A DNA stretch of 64,000 bases, taken from Usitatibacter rugosus (GTDB taxonomy: Bacteria > Pseudomonadota > Gammaproteobacteria > Burkholderiales > Usitatibacteraceae). Positions 1 through 8,703 of the stretch are shown in pieces. Numbering within the stretch: the stretch's first letter is position 1; each line of letters begins with the position of its first letter. The DNA lies in NCBI RefSeq assembly GCF_013003965.1, contig NZ_CP053069.1, positions 2,263,419 to 2,327,418 of the forward strand, given 5' to 3'. The position numbers and the translations under genes are program-made. Under the pieces are notes generated by a model that ran no database searches, was not told where the DNA came from, and saw only the letters and a list, made by a program, of their open reading frames with translations.

Positions 1-354
1 GCCTCGGGCCTCTACCGCTTCGGTGCGGCGATGGACTGGATGCAGGCAGCCGGTGCCACGCCCGCGGCGATCCACGAGCACGCGCAGCAGCTGCAGGAGC
101 GCTTCCTCGGCGGCCTCGCGTCGATCGGTTCGCCGCGCCTTGCACCCTCGCACCTCGTGCCCGGCATGGGCATCGAGCGTGGCAACTTCCTCACGTTCGA
201 TCTCGACGATGCGGAAGCGGTCCACAAGCGCATCGTGGATGCGGGCATCTACGTCGACCGCCGCGGCCGGCGCGTGCGCTTCGGCTTCGGCGTGTACCAC
301 GACACGGCGAGCGTCGACGCGCTCATCGGTAAGCTCGGCGCCATCCTGCGATAA
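1..354 (+). CDS. Class V aminotransferase, C-terminal fragment
   Basis: The reading frame is open from the first base and ends in TAA, so only the last 117 codons are in the window. The residues fit the C-terminal small domain of class V PLP enzymes (kynureninase, cysteine desulfurase or selenocysteine lyase type): a helix-rich stretch, then GNFLTFDL, then the closing VRFGFGVYHD strand. The PLP lysine lies upstream of the window, so the substrate cannot be assigned. It ends 6 nt before the DUF3429 gene, which suggests co-transcription. Family assignment is from overall pattern only. Confidence 0.6.
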   Translation, partial: ASGLYRFGAAMDWMQAAGATPAAIHEHAQQLQERFLGGLASIGSPRLAPSHLVPGMGIERGNFLTFDLDDAEAVHKRIVDAGIYVDRRGRRVRFGFGVYHDTASVDALIGKLGAILR

Positions 355-360
355 TCGGCC

Positions 361-831
361 ATGTCCCGGCCGCTCGCCTCCGCCCGCATCAAGCGCATCG
401 CGTGGATCCTCGCGATCGCCGGAGTCATCCCGTTCGCCGTCGCCACCGCGTTCATGTTCCGCGGCGAGGCGCACGTGCGCGTGCCGGCCATCGCGGCGCT
501 CATCACCTACTCCGCGGTGGTCCTCTCGTTCCTGGGCGGCATCGAGTGGGGCCTGGCGCTGCGCGAAGAAGCCGGCAACGAAATGACGCGCGCTGTCGCG
601 CTGGGTCTCTCTACCGTTCCTTCGCTCGCCGCCTGGACCGTGCTGTGGCTGAACGGGCCGACGCAGCAGATCGGCACGGCGATCGGGATCTTCGTCTTCG
701 CGTGGGGGGCGGACCAGTACCTCGCTTCGCGCGGATTGCTGCCCACGTGGTTCGTGGACCTGCGAACGGCCATCACCGGCGTGGTGACCGTGATCCTCGC
801 GGTTGCCCTCTGGCGAGTCTGGTCGACCTGA
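361..831 (+). CDS. DUF3429 family membrane protein
   Basis: A 156-residue inner-membrane protein with about five hydrophobic segments. The FLGGIEWGLAL motif after the second segment is the hallmark I associate with DUF3429, whose members have a similar size. Function is unknown in the family. It starts with ATG 6 nt after the preceding aminotransferase. It converges on an S9 peptidase gene, with a long palindromic repeat filling the gap. No catalytic residues are evident. Confidence 0.8.
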   Translation: MSRPLASARIKRIAWILAIAGVIPFAVATAFMFRGEAHVRVPAIAALITYSAVVLSFLGGIEWGLALREEAGNEMTRAVALGLSTVPSLAAWTVLWLNGPTQQIGTAIGIFVFAWGADQYLASRGLLPTWFVDLRTAITGVVTVILAVALWRVWST

Positions 832-846
832 CCAAAGAAGGGCGCT

Positions 847-945
847 ATCCACGGATAAACACGGATAAACACAGATGACTTTCTCGATGTGGGTCAGGAC
901 GACAACGCAAACGCCCTAGACATCCATCCGTGTTTATCCGTGGAT
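847..945. repeat. Long palindromic repeat, family R1 copy 1
   Basis: A 20-bp arm at 847-866 is repeated exactly in inverted orientation at 926-945, with about 60 bp between. Each arm contains two tandem GGATAAACAC-like units. The element fills the gap between the 3' ends of the DUF3429 gene (+) and the S9 peptidase gene (-). Related but longer copies lie at 30256-30375 and 50618-50750, also between convergent genes. As RNA it would fold from either strand, so a bidirectional terminator or 3'-end protector is possible. Confidence 0.85.
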
Positions 946-956
946 GATGCCTTGCC

Positions 957-2939
957 TTATTTCTTTTTCCCGCCAGGGACGACGAAGCGCGAGAGCCACG
1001 CAAAGAACTCCTCATACCAGAGCTTCGAGTTCCGCGGCTTGAGGATCCAGTGGTTCTCATCCGGGAAGAACACCAACCGAGCCGGCACGTCCTTCGCCTT
1101 CAGCGTGTTGTAGTACGCGAGGCCCTGTGAATCCGGCACGCGGTAGTCGAGCAGGCCGTGGATCACCAGCGTCGGCGTCTTCATCCCCTTCGCATGGGCG
1201 CGCGGGTTCTGGGCCTCGACCTTCTTCGAGTCGTCCCAGTAGAAAGCCCCGACCTCCTTCGGATGCCAGTACCAGGCATCGTCGGAGAACATCGCCACCC
1301 AGTCGAAGCAACCCGCATGGCACACGTAGGCCTTGTAGCGGTCGGTGTGCGCGTTCATCCACGCGACCATGTAGCCGCCGTAGCTGCCGCCCGCGGCGAG
1401 CAGGCGGTCCTTGTCGATGAAGCCCTGCTTCAGCATGTAGTCGGTGCCGGCCTCCACGTCGGCGAGCTCGCGCTTGCCGAGCTCGTGCTCGATCGACTCG
1501 AGGTAGCCCTGCCCGAACGACGAAGACCCGTGGTAGTTCACGCACACCACCACGTAGCCCTGCGCGGCGAACACGTGGTTGTTCCAGCGGAAGTGGAAGT
1601 TGTCGCCCCAAGCCGAGTGCGGGCCGCCATGGATGTTGTGCAGCAGCGGCCACTTCTTCTTCGGGTCGAAGTCGGGCGGGTAGATCACCCACATCTGCAC
1701 GCGCTCGCCCTTCCAGCCCTTGATGAAGTGCTCCTCGACCTTGCCGAAGCGGAACTTGGCCATCCGCTTCGCGTTGAACGACTCGATCGGCCGTTCTTCG
1801 CCTGAAGCGTCGAGCGCGAACACCGCGGGCGGCGAGCCCATCGTGTTGCGCACGAACACCGTCATGCCGCCGTTGACGTCGAAGTCGCCGACCGTCCCGC
1901 CCTGGGCGATGACCGTGGGTTGCTTCGCGCCGAGCGGGAAGCGGAAGAGATGCGTGCGGGCGCCGTCCTCGGCATGGAACACCAGCGCGGCGCTGTCGGC
2001 GGTCCAGGCGAGCGGGGCCGCGATGCTGCGGTCCCAGCCGGCGGTGATCACCTTCACGCCCTTCTTGCGGCGGTCGACGAGCGCGACCTGGTCCGCGGCC
2101 ACCGGGCTCTTGCGAAGGTCCTGGGTGAAGAGCGCGATCCACTTGCCGTCGGGCGAATAGCGCGGGCTCCCGTGCGACAGGGGCGAGCGCTCGGTGAGCG
2201 GCGTGACCTTGCGCGTGCGGACCTCGATCGCGGCCACGTGGTAGTCGTGGTCGAAGCGCTTTTCGGCCGCCGGATCGTAGGTGAAGGCGATCTCGGCGCC
2301 ATCGGGCGAGATGTCGTAGTGGTGCGAAGCCGTGTCGTTCCACGGCAGCTCCCATTTCGTGGCCTCGAAGAGGTCGCGGACCTTGCCCGAGCCCACGTCG
2401 ACCACGAAGAGGTGCGGCACGCGGCCGTCGGTGATCCAGTGGTCCCAGAAGCGGTAGGCGGAGTGCTCGGCGACGTGCGCCTTCACCGGATCGTCCTTGC
2501 GGGCCTTCAGCTTCTTCGCCTGGGCTTCGGCGCCCCTCACGTTCGGCCATACCCACGAGACGAACGCAACGCGCTTCGAATCGGGAAACCACTTGATGCA
2601 AGAGACACCCGTGGCGAGCGAGGTCACGCGCCGGGCCTCGCCGCCATCGGGGGCGATCACGTAGAGCTGGGCCTCGTCGTCCTCTTCGCGCCTGGCCACG
2701 AAGGCGATGGTGCCGCCGTCGGGCGACCAGCGCGGCTCGCCGTCCTTTTCACCCGCGTGCGTGAGGCGGCGCGGCTCGCCGCCGAAGGTCGAGAGGAGCC
2801 AGAGGCTCGTGCGGCCCTTGTTGTCCTCCATGTCGTAAGCCGCGACGCTGACGCACGCCTGGGCTCCGTCGGGCGAGAGCGTGGGCTGCGCGGGACGTTC
2901 GATCTTCCAGAGGTCCTCGACGGTGATCCGCTTGGCCAT
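957..2939 (-). CDS. S9 family peptidase (prolyl oligopeptidase type)
   Basis: A 660-residue serine peptidase of the acylaminoacyl-peptidase/dipeptidyl-peptidase IV clan. The N-terminal ~400 residues carry repeated WSPDG/YSPDG blades of a beta-propeller (LSPDGAQ, RWSPDGG, RYSPDGK). The C-terminal alpha/beta-hydrolase domain has GGSYGGY with the nucleophile near Ser519, LLDYRVPD for the acid and DENHW for the histidine. No signal peptide is seen, so it is probably cytoplasmic and acts on short peptides or N-acylated substrates. Transcribed alone; its start lies just beyond a terminator for the hemP operon. Confidence 0.9.
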   Translation of the reverse strand: MAKRITVEDLWKIERPAQPTLSPDGAQACVSVAAYDMEDNKGRTSLWLLSTFGGEPRRLTHAGEKDGEPRWSPDGGTIAFVARREEDDEAQLYVIAPDGGEARRVTSLATGVSCIKWFPDSKRVAFVSWVWPNVRGAEAQAKKLKARKDDPVKAHVAEHSAYRFWDHWITDGRVPHLFVVDVGSGKVRDLFEATKWELPWNDTASHHYDISPDGAEIAFTYDPAAEKRFDHDYHVAAIEVRTRKVTPLTERSPLSHGSPRYSPDGKWIALFTQDLRKSPVAADQVALVDRRKKGVKVITAGWDRSIAAPLAWTADSAALVFHAEDGARTHLFRFPLGAKQPTVIAQGGTVGDFDVNGGMTVFVRNTMGSPPAVFALDASGEERPIESFNAKRMAKFRFGKVEEHFIKGWKGERVQMWVIYPPDFDPKKKWPLLHNIHGGPHSAWGDNFHFRWNNHVFAAQGYVVVCVNYHGSSSFGQGYLESIEHELGKRELADVEAGTDYMLKQGFIDKDRLLAAGGSYGGYMVAWMNAHTDRYKAYVCHAGCFDWVAMFSDDAWYWHPKEVGAFYWDDSKKVEAQNPRAHAKGMKTPTLVIHGLLDYRVPDSQGLAYYNTLKAKDVPARLVFFPDENHWILKPRNSKLWYEEFFAWLSRFVVPGGKKK

Positions 2940-2951
2940 CTCATGCTCCCC

Positions 2952-2982
2952 GAAAAGAAAAACGCACCGGATACCGGTGCGT
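2952..2982 (-). terminator. Rho-independent terminator of the hemP operon
   Basis: A perfect 9-bp stem (2962-2970 with 2974-2982, loop 3 nt) is followed on the minus strand by a T-rich tract, TTTTTCTTTT. It lies about 60 nt past the end of the small gene downstream of hemP and just ahead of the peptidase gene. It should therefore stop hemP transcription from running into the peptidase. Confidence 0.8.
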
Positions 2983-3038
2983 GAAATGGACGCGATTGTA
3001 GCAGCGCGTCCGGCCTCGGGAATCTGGGTGTGGATTGC

Positions 3039-3251
3039 TCAATGCACGGTGGTGGCCCAGGCAGCGGCGAGCTGGCGGCAGGTGTGGCGCACGTGCTCCC
3101 CCACTTGGGGGTGCCGGCCGAGCAGCTGCAGGTGGCGCTCGACCATGCACGCGATGCGCGGACAACCGCTGCGGGCGTGGCAACTCATCAGGTAGATCGC
3201 CGCCGCAAGCAGGCGGTCGGCTTCGCCGGTTTCGGCGGCTTCCACGCTCAC
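3039..3251 (-). CDS. Small cysteine-containing protein coupled to hemP
   Basis: A 70-residue soluble protein that I do not recognise by name. Its GTG start overlaps the hemP TGA stop (GTGA), the usual sign of translational coupling, so it probably works with HemP or is co-regulated by iron. It has a cysteine cluster, SCHARSGCPRIACMVERH, followed by predicted helices. The Cys/His spacing could hold a metal or a disulfide, but nothing shown here proves that. No signal peptide. A terminator follows the gene. Codon use matches its neighbours. Confidence 0.6.
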   Translation of the reverse strand: MSVEAAETGEADRLLAAAIYLMSCHARSGCPRIACMVERHLQLLGRHPQVGEHVRHTCRQLAAAWATTVH

Positions 3252-3424
3252 GCCGTGAGGATCAGTTTTCCCAGGCGGGTGTGGCGCAGGCGGTACTCGC
3301 GCCCGTTGTGGAGGATGACGACCTCCGGGCGGCCCTTCAGCAGCGAGGTGCTCTCGACGACGGGCGTCGGAGGCGAGTCCAGCATCGGGGCGGGAGCGGG
3401 CGAGGTCGGCAGCATCGAGCTCAT
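3248..3424 (-). CDS. hemP: Hemin uptake protein HemP
   Basis: A 58-residue protein that ends in the HemP core: GRPEVVILHNGREYRLR followed by HTRLGKLILTA. Members of this family are linked to hemin uptake and in Burkholderia act as regulators of heme receptor genes (HmuP). The N-terminal 25 residues are Pro/Ser-rich and variable. The gene is divergent from bfd across a Fur-like box and is followed, with a 4-nt overlap, by a small Cys protein. Its ATG has no strong Shine-Dalgarno sequence. Missed by length-limited ORF calling, but the match to the family is clear. Confidence 0.88.
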   Translation of the reverse strand: MSSMLPTSPAPAPMLDSPPTPVVESTSLLKGRPEVVILHNGREYRLRHTRLGKLILTA

Positions 3425-3463
3425 GGTGGGGGCCTTGCGGGGTTGACGGATGCGACAGGACGA

Positions 3464-3492
3464 ATCCTATTGCGAATCTTTCTCATTTGCAA
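3464..3492 (-). promoter_or_regulatory. Candidate hemP promoter
   Basis: On the minus strand, TTGCAA (3487-3492) and TAGGAT (3464-3469) are separated by 17 nt. The Fur-like box falls inside the spacer, which would give iron repression. The -35 hexamer is palindromic and appears to be shared with the bfd promoter on the other strand. Confidence 0.5.
3472..3490. promoter_or_regulatory. Fur-like box
   Basis: On the minus strand GCAAATGAGAAAGATTCGC matches the 19-bp Fur consensus at about 12 of 19 positions, including the central AATGA...ATT core. Its position between hemP and bfd, at the head of an iron gene cluster, supports the call. Confidence 0.55.
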
Positions 3493-3515
3493 GCTCATTC
3501 GTAAACAGCTAGAAT
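3487..3515 (+). promoter_or_regulatory. Candidate bfd promoter
   Basis: TTGCAA (3487-3492) and TAGAAT (3510-3515) are separated by 17 nt. The predicted transcription start is at about 3522, next to the bfd ATG at 3523, and no Shine-Dalgarno sequence is visible, so the transcript may be nearly leaderless. Confidence 0.5.
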
Positions 3516-3522
3516 CCGGTCC

Positions 3523-3732
3523 ATGTACATCTGCAACTGCAACGGCATCACCGAGCGCGAAATCCGCGGCGCCGTGGAGCTCGGCTGCACCACGCTGCAC
3601 GACCTGCGGCGCGACCTCGGCGTGGCCACCTGCTGCGGCAAGTGCGCGCCCGACGCGCGCAAGGTCCTTCGCACCTGCACCCGCAATTGCGCGACCTGCC
3701 CGTCGGAGGCCTTCGCCGGGGGCGACGATTGA
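3523..3732 (+). CDS. bfd: Bacterioferritin-associated ferredoxin Bfd
   Basis: A 69-residue [2Fe-2S] ferredoxin that binds bacterioferritin and donates electrons to mobilise stored iron. Cys4, Cys6, Cys38 and Cys41 fit the family ligand pattern CxC...CxxC; a further Cys37 adjoins the third ligand. The tail (TCTRNCATCP) carries three extra cysteines beyond the usual length of about 64, which is uncommon. The tonB TTG codon overlaps its stop. The partner bacterioferritin gene lies 6.5 kb downstream in the same island. Likely Fur-controlled. Confidence 0.92.
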   Translation: MYICNCNGITEREIRGAVELGCTTLHDLRRDLGVATCCGKCAPDARKVLRTCTRNCATCPSEAFAGGDD

Positions 3733-4376
3733 GGCTCGCCACCGCCGAGGACTACTACCCCAGTAGCGCGAGCTCGAGGGCCACGGTGCTCTCGATGATC
3801 ATCGGGGCCCATGTCATCGCGGGCATCGCCGTGGTCTCCATGGGGGGCGTGGTCTACGTGGCCAAGAACGTCCCCATGCTGGTCCAGATCCTTCCCGAGC
3901 CCGTGGCTCCCAAGCCCGCGACGCCGCTCCGCCCGTTGCCGATGCCGGTCATGAAGCCGCCGGAAATCCGGTTGCCCAACCCGCCGGTGATCGAGAACAC
4001 CATCACCGTCCGGCTGGAAGAAAAACCGGTCCCGCAGGCGCCGGTGCCCGCTCCCGTGGCCGCCGTCGCAGCCGCGAATCCCTCGCCCTCGGTCGAGCCG
4101 CCGCGCGGGGACCTCGCCTATCTCAACAATCCGGCCCCGAGCTACCCGGCGTATGCGAAGCGCGCGCGTGAGCAAGGCGTGGTGATGCTGCGCGTGCGGG
4201 TCGATGCCTCCGGCGGCGTCGAGGGTATCGAGATCCACAAGTCCAGCGGCTCGCAGCGTCTCGACGACGCGGCGCTCGCCGCGGTGAAACGCTGGCGCTT
4301 TGCACCCGCCCGCATGGGCGACCGTCCGATCTCCGGCGTCGCGCTCGTGCCGATCCACTTCCAGCTCGAAGGCTAG
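3729..4376 (+). CDS. tonB: TonB-family energy transducer
   Basis: About 215 residues: a short N-terminus, one membrane helix (VLSMIIGAHVIAGIAVVSMGG), a Pro-rich periplasmic linker and a C-terminal TonB domain (YPAYAKRAREQGVVMLRVRV ... KRWRFAPA). It couples the proton gradient to outer-membrane receptors such as the one 2 kb downstream. The chosen TTG start overlaps the bfd stop (TTGA); an in-frame ATG at 3795 would leave almost no cytoplasmic tail. No exbB or exbD gene is nearby, so these must be supplied from elsewhere. Confidence 0.85.
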   Translation: MRLATAEDYYPSSASSRATVLSMIIGAHVIAGIAVVSMGGVVYVAKNVPMLVQILPEPVAPKPATPLRPLPMPVMKPPEIRLPNPPVIENTITVRLEEKPVPQAPVPAPVAAVAAANPSPSVEPPRGDLAYLNNPAPSYPAYAKRAREQGVVMLRVRVDASGGVEGIEIHKSSGSQRLDDAALAAVKRWRFAPARMGDRPISGVALVPIHFQLEG

Positions 4377-4385
4377 AGCCCCTCC

Positions 4386-6281
4386 ATGCGCTCCCTTCGC
4401 GGGCTTCTCGTCGCCCTTTGCCTGCTCGTGCCCGCTGTCGCCTCCGCGCAGGATGCGGCGCTGGCCGTTCACCTGCTGGACTACATCGCGGTGGACTACG
4501 ACGGCGCCGTCGCGGACGGCAAGGTGAAGAGCGTCGAGGAATACAAGGAGATGACGGAGTTCGCGGCCACCGTCGCCGAAACGATCGCCAAGTTGCCCGC
4601 CACGCCCGGCAAGGAGAAGCTCGATGCCGGCGCGAAGGCGCTCATCGATCGCATCGCGGCCAAGGCCTCGCCGGACGAAGTGGCCGGCCTCGCCCAGCAG
4701 CTCCGCCAGTCCGTGGTGACGGCCTACAAGGTGGCCATCGGTCCGAAGCGCGCCCCCGACCTCGCACGCGGCGCGGCCCTTTTCGCCGAGCATTGCGCCA
4801 CGTGCCACGGGGCCACGGGCCTGGGCGACGGCATCGCCGCCAAGGGCCTCGATCCCGCGCCCACCAACTTCCACGACCGCGAGCGCCAGTCGCTTCGCAG
4901 CGCGCACGGCCTCTACAACACGATCACGCGCGGCGTCGAAGGCACGGCGATGCGCTCGTTCAGGGAGCTCTCCGACGCCGATCGCTGGGCGCTCGCGTAT
5001 GTCGCGTCGAACTTCGGCACCACCGACGACGAGCGCGCCAAGGGCAAGACGCTGCTGGCCAACGACGCGGTGAAGGCGAAGTGGACCTCGCAATCCGCGA
5101 TCGCCGGCCGCACGCCGCGAGAAGTGAAGGCCGATGGCGGCGATGAAGCGCTCGCCGTGCTGGCCTATCTCCGCGCCAATCCTGCCCTGCTCGACCAGGG
5201 CAAGCCCTCGCCGATCGATTTCGCGCGCGACAACCTCGCCCGCAGCGTCGAGCTCTACGCGAAGGGCGATGCCGACGGCGCCACCCAGGCCGCCCTCACC
5301 GCCTACCTCGAGGGCTTCGAGCTGGTGGAATCCTCGCTCGCCACGATCGACGAGCCGCTGGTGCGCCGCGTCGAGAACGCGATGATCGAGTACCGCAACG
5401 CCATCAAGTCCGGCAAGCCCATCGCCGAGGTGCGGGCCCTGGCGAAGAAGGCGGACGATCTCCTCGAGGATTCGCGCGAGGCGCTCTCGGGATCGCTCTC
5501 TCCCACCGCGGCGTTCATCGCGGCGTTCGTGATCCTGCTTCGCGAAGGCCTCGAAGCCGTGCTCGTCGTGGCCGCGCTGCTCGCGTTCCTGCGCCGCGGC
5601 GGCCAGACCCAGGCGCTCAAGTACGTGCACGCGGGATGGATCTCCGCCCTCGCCCTCGGCGCGGTGACCTGGTATGTGGCGACGACGCTGATCGCCATCA
5701 GCGGAGCCCATCGCGAGGTGACCGAAGGCATCACCGGCCTCGTCGCCGCGGCGATGCTCCTTTATGTGGGCTTCTGGCTGCACGACAAGTCGCACGCGCA
5801 GGCCTGGCAGGGCTTCCTGATGCGCGGCGCCCAGGGGATCGAGACCGGGGCCAAGTGGGGCCTGGCGCTCATGGCCTTCCTCGCCGTCTATCGCGAGGTG
5901 TTCGAGACGGTGCTCTTCTACCAGGCCCTGTGGATCCAGGCGCCGGGCGAGCAGCACGCGATCCTGGGCGGCCTCGGCGTGGCGCTCGTGTGCCTCGCGG
6001 CCATCACCTTCGCGATGCTTCGCTATTCGATCCGCATGCCGCTGGGCCTCTTCTTCGGGGTGGGCGGCATCCTGCTCGCCGTGCTCGCGATCATCCTGGC
6101 GGGCAATGGCGTCGCCGCGCTGCAGGAAGCAGGCTGGATCCCGATCACACCCGTCGACTTCATCACGCTGTCCTGGCTCGGCATCCACCCCAACGTGCAG
6201 GCGCTCGCCACGCAGGTCGTGCTGGCGATCGTCGTCGTGGTCCTTCTTCGCGCCTCGCGCCGGAGGGCGGCCGCCCACTGA
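4386..6281 (+). CDS. Cytochrome c / FTR1-family iron permease fusion
   Basis: A 631-residue protein with a signal peptide (cleavage after ASA, near residue 21), a helical periplasmic region with one c-type heme site (CATCHG, near residue 137), and a C-terminal FTR1/EfeU permease of about seven membrane helices. The iron-binding REGLE motif is near residue 386 and a variant REVFE near residue 503. In FTR1 systems iron is oxidised before transport; the fused cytochrome may play that role or pass electrons on, which is inference. It starts 10 nt after tonB and continues the iron operon. Confidence 0.88.
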   Translation: MRSLRGLLVALCLLVPAVASAQDAALAVHLLDYIAVDYDGAVADGKVKSVEEYKEMTEFAATVAETIAKLPATPGKEKLDAGAKALIDRIAAKASPDEVAGLAQQLRQSVVTAYKVAIGPKRAPDLARGAALFAEHCATCHGATGLGDGIAAKGLDPAPTNFHDRERQSLRSAHGLYNTITRGVEGTAMRSFRELSDADRWALAYVASNFGTTDDERAKGKTLLANDAVKAKWTSQSAIAGRTPREVKADGGDEALAVLAYLRANPALLDQGKPSPIDFARDNLARSVELYAKGDADGATQAALTAYLEGFELVESSLATIDEPLVRRVENAMIEYRNAIKSGKPIAEVRALAKKADDLLEDSREALSGSLSPTAAFIAAFVILLREGLEAVLVVAALLAFLRRGGQTQALKYVHAGWISALALGAVTWYVATTLIAISGAHREVTEGITGLVAAAMLLYVGFWLHDKSHAQAWQGFLMRGAQGIETGAKWGLALMAFLAVYREVFETVLFYQALWIQAPGEQHAILGGLGVALVCLAAITFAMLRYSIRMPLGLFFGVGGILLAVLAIILAGNGVAALQEAGWIPITPVDFITLSWLGIHPNVQALATQVVLAIVVVVLLRASRRRAAAH

Positions 6282-6366
6282 TTCGGTTTTTCGAACGCAG
6301 CACCTTCGCGCCAGCCAGCCCTCCGCGGGCAAGCCAGCCTCCAAGCATTTTTTCCGGGAGAGAAAA

Positions 6367-8664
6367 ATGGCACAACGCCCCAGCACCACCCGCAGCATTC
6401 CGTTCCAGACGCGCACCCTCGCCGACGTGATCCGCAACCAGTTCGCCCCCGCGGCATTCGGCCTCGCCTGCGCGCTGCCGCTCGCCGTGATGGCACAGAC
6501 GCCGCCGGCCGAGAAGAAGGACGACAAGGACAAGAAGGAGACGCAGCTCCCCGAAGTGAAGGTGAAGAGCACCGTCGACCCGGGCTTCAAGGTCGAGGTG
6601 ACGACCACGGCCACCAAGACCGAGACGCCGCTTCGCGACATCCCGCAGTTCATCAACACGGTGCCCGAGGCGCTGATCCGCTCGCAGAACGCCACGTCGC
6701 TCTCCGACGCGCTGCGTAACGTCCCCGGCGTGACCTACGCCGCGGGCGAAGGAGGCACGCAGGCGAACCAGGTGTTCTACCTCCGCGGCTTCCCGGCGGG
6801 CGGCGACATCTTCATCGACAGCGTCCGCGACCTCGGCGAATACAACCGCGACCTCTTCGCGACCGAGACGGTGGAAGTCCTGAAGGGCCCGTCCGCGCTG
6901 ATCTTCGGCCGCGGCGCCACCGGCGGCATCATCAACCAGACCTCGAAGGTCCCGGGCGTCATCAGCCGCAACGAAGCCGCGTTCACGTTCGGCAACTTCG
7001 ACCGGAAGCGCCTCACGGCGGACTTCAACGTGCCCGTGGGCGAGGACAATGCCGCGCGCATCGTCGGCCTCTGGGAAGATTCCGGCTCCTACCGCTACCC
7101 GCAGGACGTGAAGCGCTACGGCCTGGCGCCGAGCGTGCGCTTCGGCATCGGCCACCCGCTCGAGATCACGCTGTCCTACTACTACCTCAAGACCGAGGAC
7201 GTGACCGACTACGGCCAGCCTTCGCTTACGCCGGCCTTCACCGGCAACGGCATGTTCGAGATGCCGCCGGTGTCGCCCGAGAACTACTACGGCTACGCCA
7301 AGCACGACTACGCGAACCACGAGACCAACATCTTTACGGCGCGGATCGACTACCGCATCGACCGGAACGTGAGCCTGCGGAACGTCACTCGCCTCGCCAA
7401 GTACGAGCGCCAGGTGGAAGCCACCATCTCCACGCTTTCGGGCACCGACATGAACGGCGCGCCGGTCACGCCGAACACCCCGATGGAGCTGCTGCGCGTC
7501 CAGCGCAACCACGACTCGGGCAGGACGCGCGACAACGACGACACGGCGTTCATCAACCAGACGGACATCAGCTGGAAGCTGCAGACCGGCAGCGTGAAGC
7601 ACACGATCCTCACCGGCATGGAGCTCGCGCGCGAGAAGCTCGATCGCGTGGGCTACGTCCTCGACGCGAACCCCAACCAGGCCGGCACCCAAGCTCCGAC
7701 GTCGTTCACGCCGTTCCTCAACCCGGACCCGAACACCGAGCTCACCTACACCAAGACCCCGGGCGTTCGTGCGCTGGCCGAAGGCACCACCGCGGCCCTC
7801 TACTTCCAGGACCAGTTCGAGTTCAGCGACCAGTGGAAGGCGCTGCTGGGCGTGCGCTACGACCACTTCAAGGCCGAAGCGCGCACCGAGAACATCATCG
7901 CGGGCACCATCGCGACCGGCCCCTTCGACCGCACCGAGAAGATGTGGAGCGGCCGCGGCGGCATCATCTGGCAACCGACGACGACGCAGTCCTATTACGT
8001 CTCGATCGGCAACTCGTACAACCCGTCGGGCGAGCTGGCCGTGTATGGCCAGAACGGCACGAACCTGAACCCGACCAACGAGAACCTCGATCCCGAGAAG
8101 AACGTGGGCTACGAGATGGGTGCGACCTGGGACTTCGCCGACGGCCTGCAGATCCGCAGCGCGATCTTCCGCAACGAGAAGACCAACGCGCGCCGCCTGG
8201 ACGAGACGGGCGCCACCGTGCTGACCGGAAAGCGCCGCGTCGACGGCATCGAGATCCAGTTCGCCGGCAACATCCTGCCCAACTGGGAGGTCTACAGCGG
8301 CATCGCGTTCATGACGGGCAAGATCGTGTCGTCGAACGCGAACCAGGGCAAGACGCCGCTCGGAGTCGCCGATGTCGCTGGCAACGTCTGGACCACGTAC
8401 AAGTTCGCCGGCGGCTGGGAAATCGGCGGCGGCGTGCGCGGCACGTCGGGCTTCTGGCTGAACGACGCCAACACGGGTGAAGTGCCCGCGGCGGCCATCG
8501 TCGACCTGACGGCGGCCTACGTGAAGGCCAACTATGAAGTGCGCCTCAACGTGACCAACGTCGCGGACAAGACGTACTACATTGGGGGTTACCAGAACAA
8601 CCCGAACCGCGTGATCCCCGGCGAGCCGCGTACGTACGCCGTGACCCTGCGCTACTCGTTCTAA
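6367..8664 (+). CDS. TonB-dependent siderophore receptor
   Basis: A 765-residue outer-membrane receptor. It has a long signal region ending ...ALPLAVMAQ (about 44 residues), a plug domain starting TETPLRDIPQFINTVP with VEVLKGPSALIFGRGATGG, and a 22-strand barrel ending in VTLRYSF, a typical C-terminal Phe. The plug resembles the Fiu/FcuA catecholate siderophore class. The ATG at 6367 was chosen because it follows GGGAG and begins the secretion signal. The neighbouring piuC supports a catecholate or hydroxamate iron receptor, since piuC is usually paired with such receptors. Confidence 0.9.
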   Translation: MAQRPSTTRSIPFQTRTLADVIRNQFAPAAFGLACALPLAVMAQTPPAEKKDDKDKKETQLPEVKVKSTVDPGFKVEVTTTATKTETPLRDIPQFINTVPEALIRSQNATSLSDALRNVPGVTYAAGEGGTQANQVFYLRGFPAGGDIFIDSVRDLGEYNRDLFATETVEVLKGPSALIFGRGATGGIINQTSKVPGVISRNEAAFTFGNFDRKRLTADFNVPVGEDNAARIVGLWEDSGSYRYPQDVKRYGLAPSVRFGIGHPLEITLSYYYLKTEDVTDYGQPSLTPAFTGNGMFEMPPVSPENYYGYAKHDYANHETNIFTARIDYRIDRNVSLRNVTRLAKYERQVEATISTLSGTDMNGAPVTPNTPMELLRVQRNHDSGRTRDNDDTAFINQTDISWKLQTGSVKHTILTGMELAREKLDRVGYVLDANPNQAGTQAPTSFTPFLNPDPNTELTYTKTPGVRALAEGTTAALYFQDQFEFSDQWKALLGVRYDHFKAEARTENIIAGTIATGPFDRTEKMWSGRGGIIWQPTTTQSYYVSIGNSYNPSGELAVYGQNGTNLNPTNENLDPEKNVGYEMGATWDFADGLQIRSAIFRNEKTNARRLDETGATVLTGKRRVDGIEIQFAGNILPNWEVYSGIAFMTGKIVSSNANQGKTPLGVADVAGNVWTTYKFAGGWEIGGGVRGTSGFWLNDANTGEVPAAAIVDLTAAYVKANYEVRLNVTNVADKTYYIGGYQNNPNRVIPGEPRTYAVTLRYSF

Positions 8665-8703
8665 AAGTATTCGCGTCCAGCCACCCTAAAGGCAGCCACG
8701 ACC

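Noticed and set aside
6282-6366. Separate Fur box upstream of the siderophore receptor
   Set aside because: No stretch in this 85-bp gap resembles the Fur consensus better than chance; the receptor may be read from the bfd promoter.
3495-6695. Minus-strand open frame of about 1066 codons over tonB, the permease and the receptor start
   Set aside because: It is antisense to three well-supported iron genes and its translation is His/Arg/Gly-rich low complexity, as expected from GC-rich codon shadows.
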